Source: Sedimenticola sp. (GTDB lineage: Bacteria > Pseudomonadota > Gammaproteobacteria > Chromatiales > Chromatiaceae). Taken from it: a stretch of 41,862 nucleotides of DNA. Positions within the stretch are counted from its first letter, which is position 1, and every line of letters starts with the position of its first letter. The position numbers were made by a program, and so were the translations under genes. This document shows positions 24,996 through 33,945 of this stretch, piece after piece. Under the pieces are notes generated by a model. It worked only from the letters and a program-made list of their open reading frames with translations, was not told where the DNA came from and made no database searches. The DNA is taken from positions 1 to 41,862 of the forward strand of contig JAPHTA010000185.1 in the NCBI GenBank assembly GCA_026196475.1, written 5' to 3'.

Positions 24996-27542
24996 TCACT
25001 CGCTTTCGTGCAGCAGGTCGATCGTTACCTGCCGTTGTGACTGTTCCGACCGGGTGCCGGGTGTGTCTCCCTCCTCCGGCCCGGAATATACGCCGCGACC
25101 CTCGACCCGCAACCGCCCGGCACCGATCTTCTTCTCCCGCAGGTAGTCGGCCACCACCCGTGCCCGCTTGAACGAAAGGGCCAGGTTGTATTCCGGATCT
25201 CCCGTGCTGTCGGCGTAGCCGACGATATGGGCCACCGCATCCGGGTCGTTGGCCATCCGCCGGATAATCCGTTCGAGCTTTTGCCTGTCGCCGGCGGACA
25301 TTTCACTGCTGTCGCTACCGAAAAAGAGCCTGAGGGTCGCCTCTCCGGCGGAAGGGTTCAGGATTTCAGAAGTTTTTTTTTGCTCAGCAGGGTTGGACTC
25401 CCGGCCGGCGGTAACCACCGAAGCAAAGCGTGTGGAGTTCTCTTCCTCGTTCACCGCCTCCAGCACCTGTTCTTCCATATCCGGCGAAACCTCACCGGCC
25501 TGTTCGCCTGATGTCTGCTCCGAAGAAGGCAATGGTCTTCCGGTTTCCGGCGGGGATGTACCCACGTTATTGCCCGTATCAGCATCGGCCTGATGAATCA
25601 ATCCGGGTGTGGCAAGTGGATCTGCCAAAGCAGTTTCCCCATCCCCCCCGGATTGCAGGATCGGGACCGTAACCGCAGTGGATGCCGACTTGGCCCCGTC
25701 TTCGGGTTGCGGGAATGATTCAGGACTGGAGACTTGTGCTTGCTCGGGCTGCGCCGGGCTCACTTTTTTTTTTGCCGCCGCCTGGTCGGAGGCCGCGGTG
25801 GTCAACATCAGCTCTGCATGTGTCACCGGGGAGTCGACGAGCGCATCCTCATCCAGGGTCTCGACCTGCGGGGGCTCCAGGTTTTCACCCCGACTCTCAG
25901 ATTCAACCGGACTCGCCGCTGAGTGCTCCCCCGGGACTGGCGATACGGCGCCGCTTTCCTGCTCCCGGCTGGAGCTCTTTCTCTCAACAGCCGTTGCATC
26001 AGAGGTGTCCGCCTCTTCAGTTCCCGGTTCGGATTCGCTGGCCGATTCCGTGCCCAGGTAGCGCGAAACCCTCTCCTCAAGATAGCTGATCTCACCTTGC
26101 AGGATCTGCGGCCGAATCATGTAGATGGCAACAAGAACAACGCCAAGGATGAGTGCGAAGATGAATGCCAGTCCCAGTATGCCTCGCTTTCTGCTGCCCC
26201 CAGGCTGGGCGCTGACACCGGCCTGGTACTCACTATAGTACCGGGTGGCTGACCGCTGCGCCTGGCGCTGTCGCTGGGCATTGGCAAAGCGATCGCCATA
26301 ACCGTTTTCACCGCCGGAAGCCGGGGACGGCTTCTGAATCGGGATTGGTTCCGAAGAACCCTCCATAGAGTCATCCAGGGAGAAGTAGTTCTGCTGGATC
26401 ACGTCCCCGGAGCCATTTTCAGTTTTTGCCTGGGCGTTGGATTCCTCGCGCCTCACCTCATCTTCAAGGGAGATCACGCGAAAGGAGTCCTCTTCCAACC
26501 CGGGATGCTCCCCCGCTGCCGGGGAGGTCGGCCCCTCCTCCACCTGTTCAACGGATTCCGTCTCATCCCCGCTTGACGGGTTCCCGCCCGACAGATCGGA
26601 GTTCTGAGCCGGGTCTTCCGGCACCATCTGGACCACGCTTTCGCTCGCGCCCTCCGCCCGTTGCGACTCGCTTTCCTCCTCCTCATCATCCATCAGGGGG
26701 GGGAGCTGTCCCTTGAAACCGACCGGTGCCAGCTGCTCGTGCTGCAGTTCATCCACCACGGTGCGTACATCCGATGCCCGAATGCGGTGTTTCTCCTCCA
26801 CGCTGCCGTGCAGCAGGAACCGACTGCAGATCAGATTGATGCGCCGGGGAACGCCCTTGCTGAACTGGTAAACCAGCGGGTAGACACCTTCATCGATGAC
26901 AGGGTCGTCCTTCCAACCGACCCGATCCAGGCGATGGCGCACGTAGGCCTTGGTATCCTCCTCGTTGAGCGACTCCAGGTGGCAGGCCGCGACCAGGCGC
27001 TGGTGAACCTGCTCCATGCTCGGCTTCTGCACCAGGTCACGCAGATTCTCCTGACCAACGAGAAAGATCTGCAGCAGTGGCTGATTATTGAGTTGCAGGT
27101 TGGTGAGCAGTCTCAGCTCCTCAAGGGCCGACGCGGAAAGATCCTGTGCCTCGTCGATGATCAGCAGGGCGCGGGTTCCCTCCTCGTGGTGCCGTTTCAA
27201 CCTGACCGACAGCCCCTGCAGCACGACCGCCTTGTTGGGTGCATCCACGTCCAGTCCAAAGTTGCAGGAGACCAGGCGCAGCAGGTCGTCAGCTTCCAGC
27301 TGGGTGCTGACGATGGTGGCTACCACTATCCTTGACTGGGCGAGTCCATCGACAAGGTCGTTTACCAGGGTGGTCTTCCCGGTGCCCGGTTTTCCGGTGA
27401 CCATGACGAAGCCTTCCGCCCTGTGGATGGCGTACTGCATGTAGGCCTTGGCCTTGGCATAGCTCTTGTGGGTAAAACAGAAGCGATGGTCCGGACTCAG
27501 GCGAAACGGCTCAGCCTTGAAGTTGTAAAAAGATTCATACAT
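24996..27542 (-). CDS. ExeA-like AAA ATPase fused to a membrane helix and OmpA domain
   Basis: An 848-residue protein. Residues 1-275 are an ExeA/GspA-type AAA ATPase: MYESFYNFKAEPFRLSPD, Walker A GKPGTGKT at 50-57, Walker B LLIIDEAQDL with Asp130-Glu131, FLVGQENLR, and FSKGVPRRINLICSRFLL. A charged, Glu/Ser-rich linker (about 285-450) leads to one transmembrane helix (about 453-475, GLAFIFALILGVVLVAIYM). A second low-complexity linker, about 260 residues, precedes an OmpA-like peptidoglycan-binding domain (about 735-845): LRLFFGSDSSEMSAGDRQKL, HIVGYADSTGDPEYNLALSF, KRARVVADYLREKKIGAGRL. The ATPase is thus cytoplasmic and the OmpA part periplasmic. GspA has the same layout with a different murein-binding domain. 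It is divergent from a short paralogue and leads into the DUF1631 gene. Confidence 0.9.
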   Translation of the reverse strand: MYESFYNFKAEPFRLSPDHRFCFTHKSYAKAKAYMQYAIHRAEGFVMVTGKPGTGKTTLVNDLVDGLAQSRIVVATIVSTQLEADDLLRLVSCNFGLDVDAPNKAVVLQGLSVRLKRHHEEGTRALLIIDEAQDLSASALEELRLLTNLQLNNQPLLQIFLVGQENLRDLVQKPSMEQVHQRLVAACHLESLNEEDTKAYVRHRLDRVGWKDDPVIDEGVYPLVYQFSKGVPRRINLICSRFLLHGSVEEKHRIRASDVRTVVDELQHEQLAPVGFKGQLPPLMDDEEEESESQRAEGASESVVQMVPEDPAQNSDLSGGNPSSGDETESVEQVEEGPTSPAAGEHPGLEEDSFRVISLEDEVRREESNAQAKTENGSGDVIQQNYFSLDDSMEGSSEPIPIQKPSPASGGENGYGDRFANAQRQRQAQRSATRYYSEYQAGVSAQPGGSRKRGILGLAFIFALILGVVLVAIYMIRPQILQGEISYLEERVSRYLGTESASESEPGTEEADTSDATAVERKSSSREQESGAVSPVPGEHSAASPVESESRGENLEPPQVETLDEDALVDSPVTHAELMLTTAASDQAAAKKKVSPAQPEQAQVSSPESFPQPEDGAKSASTAVTVPILQSGGDGETALADPLATPGLIHQADADTGNNVGTSPPETGRPLPSSEQTSGEQAGEVSPDMEEQVLEAVNEEENSTRFASVVTAGRESNPAEQKKTSEILNPSAGEATLRLFFGSDSSEMSAGDRQKLERIIRRMANDPDAVAHIVGYADSTGDPEYNLALSFKRARVVADYLREKKIGAGRLRVEGRGVYSGPEEGDTPGTRSEQSQRQVTIDLLHESE

Positions 27543-28067
27543 ACGACGCGGTCAATCCTTTGTTTGACAATACCCGGGGCCTGGACTCCGGAGGCTGCAG
27601 AACCCCAACTTTCCGGTACAACGCCGGGTTGGCACCGTGTAATCCCGCCGGATCATTTTCTGACACGCAACCGGGCAATCAGCCTGCCCACCCTGGATAG
27701 CCGGCAGTCGGTAACCAAACCGGGCGCGCGCTGCGTGTCATCTGACAGACTATTGGACATTTATCATGGAACGTTGCAATTGGAGGTATGTTACCAGCAT
27801 TCTCCTGGCTAATGAAAGATAACCGGAAAGATCATCCATACCCGGCTGCACGAGAGATTCCGGCTGGAATACCTGCCTGTCTAAGGACACGAAACCTGCA
27901 CCTCAACAGCATGTTATGCGATACTGAACTACGAAGCAGAGATCAGGATCACAGGGATATTTCTGCAGTGGGGCAAAGCACCGGGAGACTTGGAGAAAAC
28001 TGTTCTCATCTCAAGCCAGCGCCGCCACTCGACACAGGGAGGGTCGTCAGGACCAATCCGGAAACTT
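27543..28067. other. Divergent spacer between the two ATPase genes
   Basis: This 525-base region must contain the promoters for the AAA-OmpA gene (left) and the short ATPase (right). TTTGACA near 27561-27567 on the + strand is a possible -35 element without a clear -10. I see no convincing gene: the open frames (for example 27788-28144) do not resemble proteins. No strong hairpin was found. Confidence 0.5.
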
Positions 28068-28925
28068 ATGTACGAACATTACTACAAACTGCAGCACGAC
28101 CCGTTTCGACTGAGTCCGGGCAACCGCCCTGCATTCCGGCATGAAAGTTTCAATCACGCCAAGACCTACATGCTGTTCGCGCTGCGGAAGGGTGAGGGGG
28201 TTGTCCTCGTAACCGGTCGTCCCGGCACCGGCAAGACCGCATTGCTGAGAGAGTTTATCGACGCAGTCAAGGGAGAACAGGTCGTTACCGCTGACCTGGT
28301 TTCAACCCAGTTGCAGGCGGAAGACCTGATGCGCATGATTGCGTTCAGTTTCGGCATAGAGAAGTTGACCGGGGACGAATCTTCTGTTTTCAACGAGTTG
28401 CAGATGTTGTTGACCGGGATGCACAATTTCGGACGACGGCCGCTGTTGATTATCGATGAGGCACAGAACCTGGAAATCCGTTCATTGCGCAAAATCGAAC
28501 GCCTTGTCGAACTGCGCTGGAAGGATCACCCATTGGTGCAGATATTCCTGATCGGACGGGAAAACCTGCGTGAGAAGCTACTTGGCCACCAGCTGGAGAA
28601 GCTTTATCGGCAGATTAATGCGGTAATCTGCCTTGAACCCCTGAGCGAGGAACAGACCGCACCCTATGTGAGACATAGGCTGAAGCAGGTGGGATGGCAG
28701 GACAATCCGCGACTGGACGATGATATCTTTCCGGTCATTTTCAATTACAGTCATGGTATTCCCAGGCTGATCAACCACATCTGCAGCCAGTTGCTGCTCC
28801 TGGGCATGAGCGAGAACAAGCATCAACTGGGTATCGGAGATATCAACAGGGTGGTACTGGAGATGAGCAGCGATCGGACACTACCCATTCCATTGGTATC
28901 GGATCAGCAGTTCACACCGCGCTGA
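28068..28925 (+). CDS. ExeA/XrtA-associated-type AAA ATPase
   Basis: A 285-residue ATPase, paralogous to the N-terminal domain of the divergent AAA-OmpA protein: both begin MYE-x-x-Y and PFRLSP and carry the Walker A at 50-57 (GRPGTGKT). Walker B is LLIIDEAQNL, followed by FLIGRENLREKLLG, and YSHGIPRLINHICSQLLLLG. Residues after 260 are short and hydrophilic; there is no membrane helix. It resembles the ATPase found in exosortase/PEP-CTERM exopolysaccharide loci (TIGR03015 type), which fits the prsK/prsR genes nearby. The ATG at 28068 is chosen because the family begins there; the frame extends to 27990 without support. It ends 86 bases before the convergent tviB-like gene. Confidence 0.88.
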   Translation: MYEHYYKLQHDPFRLSPGNRPAFRHESFNHAKTYMLFALRKGEGVVLVTGRPGTGKTALLREFIDAVKGEQVVTADLVSTQLQAEDLMRMIAFSFGIEKLTGDESSVFNELQMLLTGMHNFGRRPLLIIDEAQNLEIRSLRKIERLVELRWKDHPLVQIFLIGRENLREKLLGHQLEKLYRQINAVICLEPLSEEQTAPYVRHRLKQVGWQDNPRLDDDIFPVIFNYSHGIPRLINHICSQLLLLGMSENKHQLGIGDINRVVLEMSSDRTLPIPLVSDQQFTPR

Positions 28926-28958
28926 AACCGGTCGCGAACAGTTGTGGCTGGGTGGAGA

Positions 28959-28989
28959 ACGGGAGGGGCGCCGTCGGCGCCCCTCCCGT
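28959..28989. terminator. Strong bidirectional hairpin
   Basis: ACGGGAGGGGCGCC and GGCGCCCCTCCCGT form a perfect 14-bp stem around a GTC loop. It sits between the convergent stops of the short ATPase (28925) and the tviB-like gene (29011) and should block transcription from both sides. There is no T-run on either strand, so it may work by structure alone or with Rho. Confidence 0.7.
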
Positions 28990-29010
28990 CAAGTTGTGCG
29001 TCTGGCAGGG

Positions 29011-30324
29011 TCAGAGTCGCCAGGGGTCGATACCGGCCTCTGAAAACAGTTTCCGATCGAGTTTCGATTTCACATCGACCAGTACCGCCCCCTCATCCAT
29101 GATCCCGGTAAAATCGGAAACGCCAAGCGTCTGGTAGCGGTCATGAGCCACTGCCATGATGACCGCCTTCGCCTTCGGCAGCCCATCCCAGGGCTTCAAC
29201 TCCACGCCGTACTCGTGCATGGCCTCTTCCGGGTCAGCCATCGGGTCGGTGACATGCACCTGGCAGTTGTAGCTCTTCAACTCCTCGATGATGTCGATCA
29301 CCCTGGAGTTTCGCAGGTCGGGACAGTTCTCCTTGAAGGTCAGTCCCATGATGACCACCTCGGCCCCGTTGATACCGTGGCCTGCCTGGATCATTCTCTT
29401 GACCGTCTGTTCGGCAATATACTTGCCCATGCCGTCGTTGGTCTTCCGACCCGCCAGTATCACCTGGGGATGATACCCGACAGCCTCCGCCTTGTAGGTC
29501 AGATAGTAGGGGTCCACACCGATGCAGTGCCCGCCCACCAGCCCGGGACGAAACGGGAGAAAGTTCCACTTGGTGCCGGCTGCCTCCAGCACATCGACCG
29601 TGTCGATGTCCATCTTGTGGAAGATCATGGCCAGTTCGTTCATCAAGGCGATATTCAGATCGCGCTGGGTGTTCTCGATAACCTTGGCCGCTTCCGCCAC
29701 CTTGATGGTGGACGCGCGACAGACCCCGGCAGTTACCACGCTCTCGTAGAGTTCGGCAACCAGCGCCTGGGTTGCCGGAGTATCTCCAGAGACCACCTTG
29801 ACGATTGTCTCCAGCCGGTTCTCCTTGTCCCCGGGATTGATTCTCTCGGGAGAGTAACCAATATAGAATCCGCGGCTCCGATCTCCCTCGTCAACTCCTT
29901 CACGGCCGGCCCACTGCATCCCGGAATACTCCTCGATAATCGGCACACAAACCTCTTCGGTACATCCCGGATAGACAGTGGACTCGAAAATGATGGTCGC
30001 GCCCGGTTTCAGATTGGCGGCAACGGTCTTGCAGGCACCGATTACCGGACCCAGGTCCGGCTTTCGCGCATGATCAATCGGCGTCGGCACAGCCACCACA
30101 ACCATCGATGCCTCCGAGAGCCGCGCCGGGTCATCCGTATACTCGAGATGTCCAGCCCGCACCAGGTCACCTGGTTCCACCTCTCCACTGGGATCGAATC
30201 CATTGCGATAGTGCTCCAGTTTTCGCCTGTCGAGATCAAAACCGACGGTCGCACGCTGTTTACCAAAAGCGACCGCCAACGGCAGTCCGACATACCCGAG
30301 ACCAACGACTGCAATCTTTTCCAT
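29011..30324 (-). CDS. tviB: UDP-N-acetylhexosamine 6-dehydrogenase (TviB/WbpO-like)
   Basis: A 437-residue nucleotide-sugar dehydrogenase. It should oxidise UDP-GlcNAc or UDP-GalNAc to the uronic acid, using two NAD+. The N-terminal Rossmann motif is VVGLGYVGLPLAVAFG; then come AVPTPIDHARKPDLGPV, ESTVYPGCTEEVCVPIIE, YIGYSPERINPGDKE, and the catalytic Cys267 in LVGGHCIGVDPYYLTYKA. MGLTFKENCPDLRNSRV leads the C-terminal domain. The match is closest to the TviB/WbpO type rather than UDP-glucose dehydrogenase. A 142-base spacer with two hairpins separates it from the epimerase gene upstream. Together they feed acidic amino sugars into an extracellular polysaccharide. Which UDP-sugar is used is not settled by the sequence. 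Confidence 0.88.
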   Translation of the reverse strand: MEKIAVVGLGYVGLPLAVAFGKQRATVGFDLDRRKLEHYRNGFDPSGEVEPGDLVRAGHLEYTDDPARLSEASMVVVAVPTPIDHARKPDLGPVIGACKTVAANLKPGATIIFESTVYPGCTEEVCVPIIEEYSGMQWAGREGVDEGDRSRGFYIGYSPERINPGDKENRLETIVKVVSGDTPATQALVAELYESVVTAGVCRASTIKVAEAAKVIENTQRDLNIALMNELAMIFHKMDIDTVDVLEAAGTKWNFLPFRPGLVGGHCIGVDPYYLTYKAEAVGYHPQVILAGRKTNDGMGKYIAEQTVKRMIQAGHGINGAEVVIMGLTFKENCPDLRNSRVIDIIEELKSYNCQVHVTDPMADPEEAMHEYGVELKPWDGLPKAKAVIMAVAHDRYQTLGVSDFTGIMDEGAVLVDVKSKLDRKLFSEAGIDPWRL

Positions 30325-30347
30325 TCTTTAATTCCTGATTGTTATCC

Positions 30348-30368
30348 GCCGGCCCTGCCTGGGCCGGC
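30348..30368. terminator. Hairpin between tviC-like and tviB-like genes
   Basis: GCCGGCCC and GGGCCGGC form a perfect 8-bp stem with loop TGCCT. A second, 5-bp hairpin (ACGCC/GGCGT, 30408-30422) lies nearby. They lie after the epimerase stop and before the dehydrogenase start, so they may give partial termination, processing or mRNA protection within the pair. Confidence 0.5.
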
Positions 30369-30466
30369 CCGGTTAGTGATAGCGTCCTGATTTCCCGCAC
30401 GGAGGCAACGCCAGGAAGGCGTCCGCGGATAGTTTCCGGTTACAGACACAGCAAACTGCTCGCCAC

Positions 30467-31504
30467 TCAATCGCCCGCCTCGAACTCGCTTACGAACCAG
30501 TCCACGGTTTCATCCAGTCCCTGCTGCAGAGTATGAGTGGGCGCATAGCCCAAAAGGTTCTCCGCCTTCGATATGTCGGCCAGCGAGTGGCGTACATCTC
30601 CAGGACGGAAGTCCGCATATTCGGGCTCTCGTGCCGCCACCCGTTCATCTCGAACTGCGAGACGGGAGCGAATCTCCCGGTAGAGTTCGTTTAGCGTGGT
30701 ACGGGTGCCAACCGCGACGTTGTAGACCTGGTTGACCGCGTCAGGATTGTTACTGGTAGCTGCCAGCAGGTTCATCTGCACGGTGTTGTCGATAAAGCAG
30801 AAGTCCCGCGAGGTCTCCCCATCCCCGTTTATCCGGCAGTTCCGGCCTCGATACAGCTCCTCAATCCAGCGCGGAATCACGGCGGCGTAGGCCCCCTTGG
30901 GATCCTGCCGTGGACCAAACACGTTAAAATATCTCAGGCCGATTGACTCCAAACCGTAGGTTCTGGCGAATACATCGGCATAGAGTTCATTAACGTACTT
31001 GGTTACCGCATAGGGGGACAGCGGGCGTCCTATCCGGTCTTCCTGCTTGGGCAGACCCGGATGATCTCCATAGGTGGATGAGGATGCCGCATAGATAAAA
31101 CGCCTGACACCGGCATCCCTTGCCGCAACCAGCATATTCAGAAATCCGCTGCTGTTGGTTTCATTGGTGGAAATCGGATCGTTGATTGAGCGCGGGACAC
31201 TTCCAAGTGCCGCCTGGTGAAGTACGTAATCGACACCCTCGGCAGCCTTGGAACACTGTCCGAGATCCCTGATATCCGACTCGTGGAAGATGAAGCGTCC
31301 CCATTGCTCGCCGGTCACCCGCGCCCGCACCTTTTCCAGATTGTGACGGTGTCCCGTGGCAAAATTGTCCATGCCAACCACATCCTGGCCGAGCTTTAAC
31401 AGGGTCTCCAGCAGGTTGGAACCTATGAAGCCCGCCACCCCGGTAACCAGCCAGCTTTTCGGCTCGGTCTGAAGTGCTTCCCTTGCCTTCCCGTAATCTG
31501 ACAT
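30467..31504 (-). CDS. tviC: UDP-N-acetylglucosamine 4-epimerase (TviC/WbpP-like)
   Basis: A 345-residue NAD-dependent epimerase of the extended SDR family. The NAD site is [19 protein letters not shown], followed by [56 protein letters not shown], and the catalytic Tyr and Lys in [32 protein letters not shown] is typical of WbpP/TviC, which interconvert UDP-GlcNAc and UDP-GalNAc and their uronic acids. GAGG lies ahead of the ATG at 31504; the frame is open to a GTG at 31546. The gene is followed by the tviB-like dehydrogenase and faces away from prsK. Confidence 0.88.
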   Translation of the reverse strand: MSDYGKAREALQTEPKSWLVTGVAGFIGSNLLETLLKLGQDVVGMDNFATGHRHNLEKVRARVTGEQWGRFIFHESDIRDLGQCSKAAEGVDYVLHQAALGSVPRSINDPISTNETNSSGFLNMLVAARDAGVRRFIYAASSSTYGDHPGLPKQEDRIGRPLSPYAVTKYVNELYADVFARTYGLESIGLRYFNVFGPRQDPKGAYAAVIPRWIEELYRGRNCRINGDGETSRDFCFIDNTVQMNLLAATSNNPDAVNQVYNVAVGTRTTLNELYREIRSRLAVRDERVAAREPEYADFRPGDVRHSLADISKAENLLGYAPTHTLQQGLDETVDWFVSEFEAGD

Positions 31505-31838
31505 CGCGTAAACTACCTCTTCGCTCCCGTTCTGGCTACACTGCACCCCGTTCCCTATTCCGAAGGGGCAGGCGGACCATCAAAGCACCTGGACCCACCA
31601 AGCCATTAATTATGCGGCAGATTGTACTTTCAATCGGTGTATACGGCCAGTCCATTGACGTTTGTCACCTGAAGTCTCCACAAATACCAGCAAGGGAATT
31701 AAATGCTTTGGGATCCTCTCCTCTCGGGCCAACGATCCTGTTTCAAAAAAGGCAGGCACGACGTTACAATCGAATCCAGGGTTCAGGGTGTTCACCCCCT
31801 GGCCAACTCCAGAAACAGAATAACAAGGGATTGACCCG
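31505..31838. promoter_or_regulatory. Divergent region between tviC-like and prsK
   Basis: These 334 bases hold no supported gene. They separate the sugar-nucleotide genes from prsK, and both promoters should be here. Near 31750-31765 there is an imperfect sigma-54-like stretch (GGCACG, then TTAC), but its spacing is one base short and the -12 GC is missing, so I do not call it. AAGGGA (31826-31831) is the ribosome site of prsK. Confidence 0.4.
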
Positions 31839-33923
31839 TTGAGCGTCGGATTTTTCAGCTACCTGTTCGCCTTTATCGCCTACACGGCATTGACCGCGCT
31901 GCTGATTACCGCCTGGCGGGGACGATCGCTGGGCAGGTTGCTGATTCTGGCCAGCACTCTTTCAGCGCTCTGGGCTGGTGTTTCCGCACTGTCAGCCCTG
32001 GCAGTGATCACCTTCCCCGGCATTCTCCAACTGCTTGAACTGGGGCGCGATACCTTCTGGTGCCTGTTCCTGCTGCGGAGCGTACACGCAAATCAAGGAA
32101 AGGAGACGCGATCGGGGCTGTCGAGGCTCTCGCCAATAACCCTCTTCTCCCTGTTTCTCGCTGTAGCCAGTGTTATTACCGTTTTCACCCCGTTGCTCGC
32201 TATCCTGAAATCAGACAGCAGCCTGATCAACCGGGATGCAACCCTGGGAATATGGGTCATTTTCAACATCATCGGCCTGCTGTTGCTGGAGCAGTTTTTC
32301 AGGAACTCCTCATCGGACCAGCGCTGGGCGATCAAGCATCTATGCATCGCTGTCGGGTCAATATTCGCCTATGACTTCTTCATGTTTGCCGATGCTCTGC
32401 TGTTTAAGCAGCTCAACCCCTCGCTCTGGAACGCCCGCGGACTGGTCAATGGCCTGATGGTGCCACTGATAGCGATTTCCATCGCACGCAACCCCAAGTG
32501 GTCACTTGATATTTACGTATCCCGGAACGTGGTGTTCCAGTCCTTCACCCTGATGGGTGCAGGCATCTACCTTCTGGTCATGGCATCTGCTGGCTACTAC
32601 ATCCGTTTCTACGGCGGGTCCTGGGGCTCCACACTACAGATCGCCTTTCTCAGCGCAACCGGTGCCCTGCTCCTGATCATCCTGTTCTCGGGTGCCATTC
32701 GGGCCAAGATCCGGGTCTTTCTCAGCAAGCACTTCTTCAATTACAAATACGATTACCGCGAGGAGTGGCTACGTTTTACCCAGACCCTGTCCGAGGGGGA
32801 CGAGGAGGTTCCGATACGGATTATCAGGGCGATCTCAACACTGGTGGACAGTGCCGGTGGAGTGCTATGGATACGACAAGACGATGGCCGTTACGAATTC
32901 AACAGTTGTCTGAATATGCCGGAACCGGGCTCGTCGGTAACCCAGGAGAACGATCCACTCTGTCAGTTTATTGAAACAAACCAGTGGCTGATCGACCTGG
33001 ACGAGTACCAAAGCAATCCCGATATATACACCGGGTTGATACTGCCCGACTGGATCCAGTCAATTGACGATGCCTGGCTGGTTTCGCCGCTGTTGTTCCG
33101 AACCCGGGTATTCGGGTTCATCGTGATCACCCACTCGAAGTCACAGAAGGCAATAAACTGGGAGGACCGGGACCTTTTAAAGATGGCCGGCCAGCAGGCA
33201 GCCAGCCAGCTGGCACAACACCTGTCAGAGAAGGCGCTTACCCAGGCACGCCAGTTCGAAGCCTTCAACAGGCTCTCTGCCTACGTGGTACACGACCTGA
33301 AAAATATTCTTGCCCAGCAGTCACTGATCGTGTCCAACGCGGAAAAGCACAAACACAAGCCGGAGTTTGTCGACGATGTGATCAACACGGTGAGGAACTC
33401 GGTTGAACGCATGACCCGGCTGATGGAGCAGATGAAAAGTGGTATGCGGGGTAACAGCTCGCAACAGATAAATCTGGTTAAACTTCTACAGGAGATCATC
33501 CTGGCCCATGCCTCTGGCAACCCCGCCCCAACCCTGGAGACAGATTCAGAAACAGTTCATGTCTCGGCGGACCGTGAACAACTGGCCACGGTATTTGGCC
33601 ACATCGTGCAAAATGCCCAGGACGCCACACCCAATCAGGGTCGTGTTACTATCAGTCTCATAAAGAGAAATGACATTGTAGTGGTTGAGATCGAGGATAC
33701 CGGTTCCGGCATGGACCAGGCGTTTATCCAGAAGCGACTTTTCAATCCCTTCGATTCAACCAAAGGTCTGACCGGCATGGGCATCGGCGTCTTCGAGAGT
33801 CGGGAGTATATCCGCAGTCTGGGCGGTGAAATCAGCGTGAAAAGCACCCCGGGACAGGGCTCGACTTTCCGTATAACCTTGTCCAGCACACCGGAGACCG
33901 AGGCAACCCCGGACGGGGCCTGA
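31839..33923 (+). CDS. prsK: PEP-CTERM/XrtA system sensor histidine kinase PrsK
   Basis: A 694-residue membrane kinase. Roughly eight transmembrane helices occupy the first 290 residues (MSVGFFSYLFAFIAYTALTA; FSLFLAVASVITVFTPLLAI; LGIWVIFNIIGLLLLEQFF). A GAF-like region follows (about 330-465), then the H-box AYVVHDLKNILAQQ with His485, the N-box HIVQNAQDA, and the G-boxes EDTGSGMDQAF and GMGIGVFESREYI. This is the layout of PrsK, the kinase of exosortase loci. The start is TTG at 31839, eight bases after AAGGGA. It is followed after 22 bases by prsR, its expected response regulator. The signal sensed is not known. Confidence 0.9.
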   Translation: MSVGFFSYLFAFIAYTALTALLITAWRGRSLGRLLILASTLSALWAGVSALSALAVITFPGILQLLELGRDTFWCLFLLRSVHANQGKETRSGLSRLSPITLFSLFLAVASVITVFTPLLAILKSDSSLINRDATLGIWVIFNIIGLLLLEQFFRNSSSDQRWAIKHLCIAVGSIFAYDFFMFADALLFKQLNPSLWNARGLVNGLMVPLIAISIARNPKWSLDIYVSRNVVFQSFTLMGAGIYLLVMASAGYYIRFYGGSWGSTLQIAFLSATGALLLIILFSGAIRAKIRVFLSKHFFNYKYDYREEWLRFTQTLSEGDEEVPIRIIRAISTLVDSAGGVLWIRQDDGRYEFNSCLNMPEPGSSVTQENDPLCQFIETNQWLIDLDEYQSNPDIYTGLILPDWIQSIDDAWLVSPLLFRTRVFGFIVITHSKSQKAINWEDRDLLKMAGQQAASQLAQHLSEKALTQARQFEAFNRLSAYVVHDLKNILAQQSLIVSNAEKHKHKPEFVDDVINTVRNSVERMTRLMEQMKSGMRGNSSQQINLVKLLQEIILAHASGNPAPTLETDSETVHVSADREQLATVFGHIVQNAQDATPNQGRVTISLIKRNDIVVVEIEDTGSGMDQAFIQKRLFNPFDSTKGLTGMGIGVFESREYIRSLGGEISVKSTPGQGSTFRITLSSTPETEATPDGA

Positions 33924-33945
33924 GCACGAAACAGTGAGGTAGCTT

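Noticed and set aside
27625-27645. TGGCAC in the ATPase spacer as a sigma-54 promoter
   Set aside because: The bases at -13/-12 do not fit GC and no start lies at a sensible distance.
27788-28144. 118-codon + strand ORF in the spacer between the ATPases
   Set aside because: It overlaps the start of the short ATPase in another frame and its composition is not protein-like.
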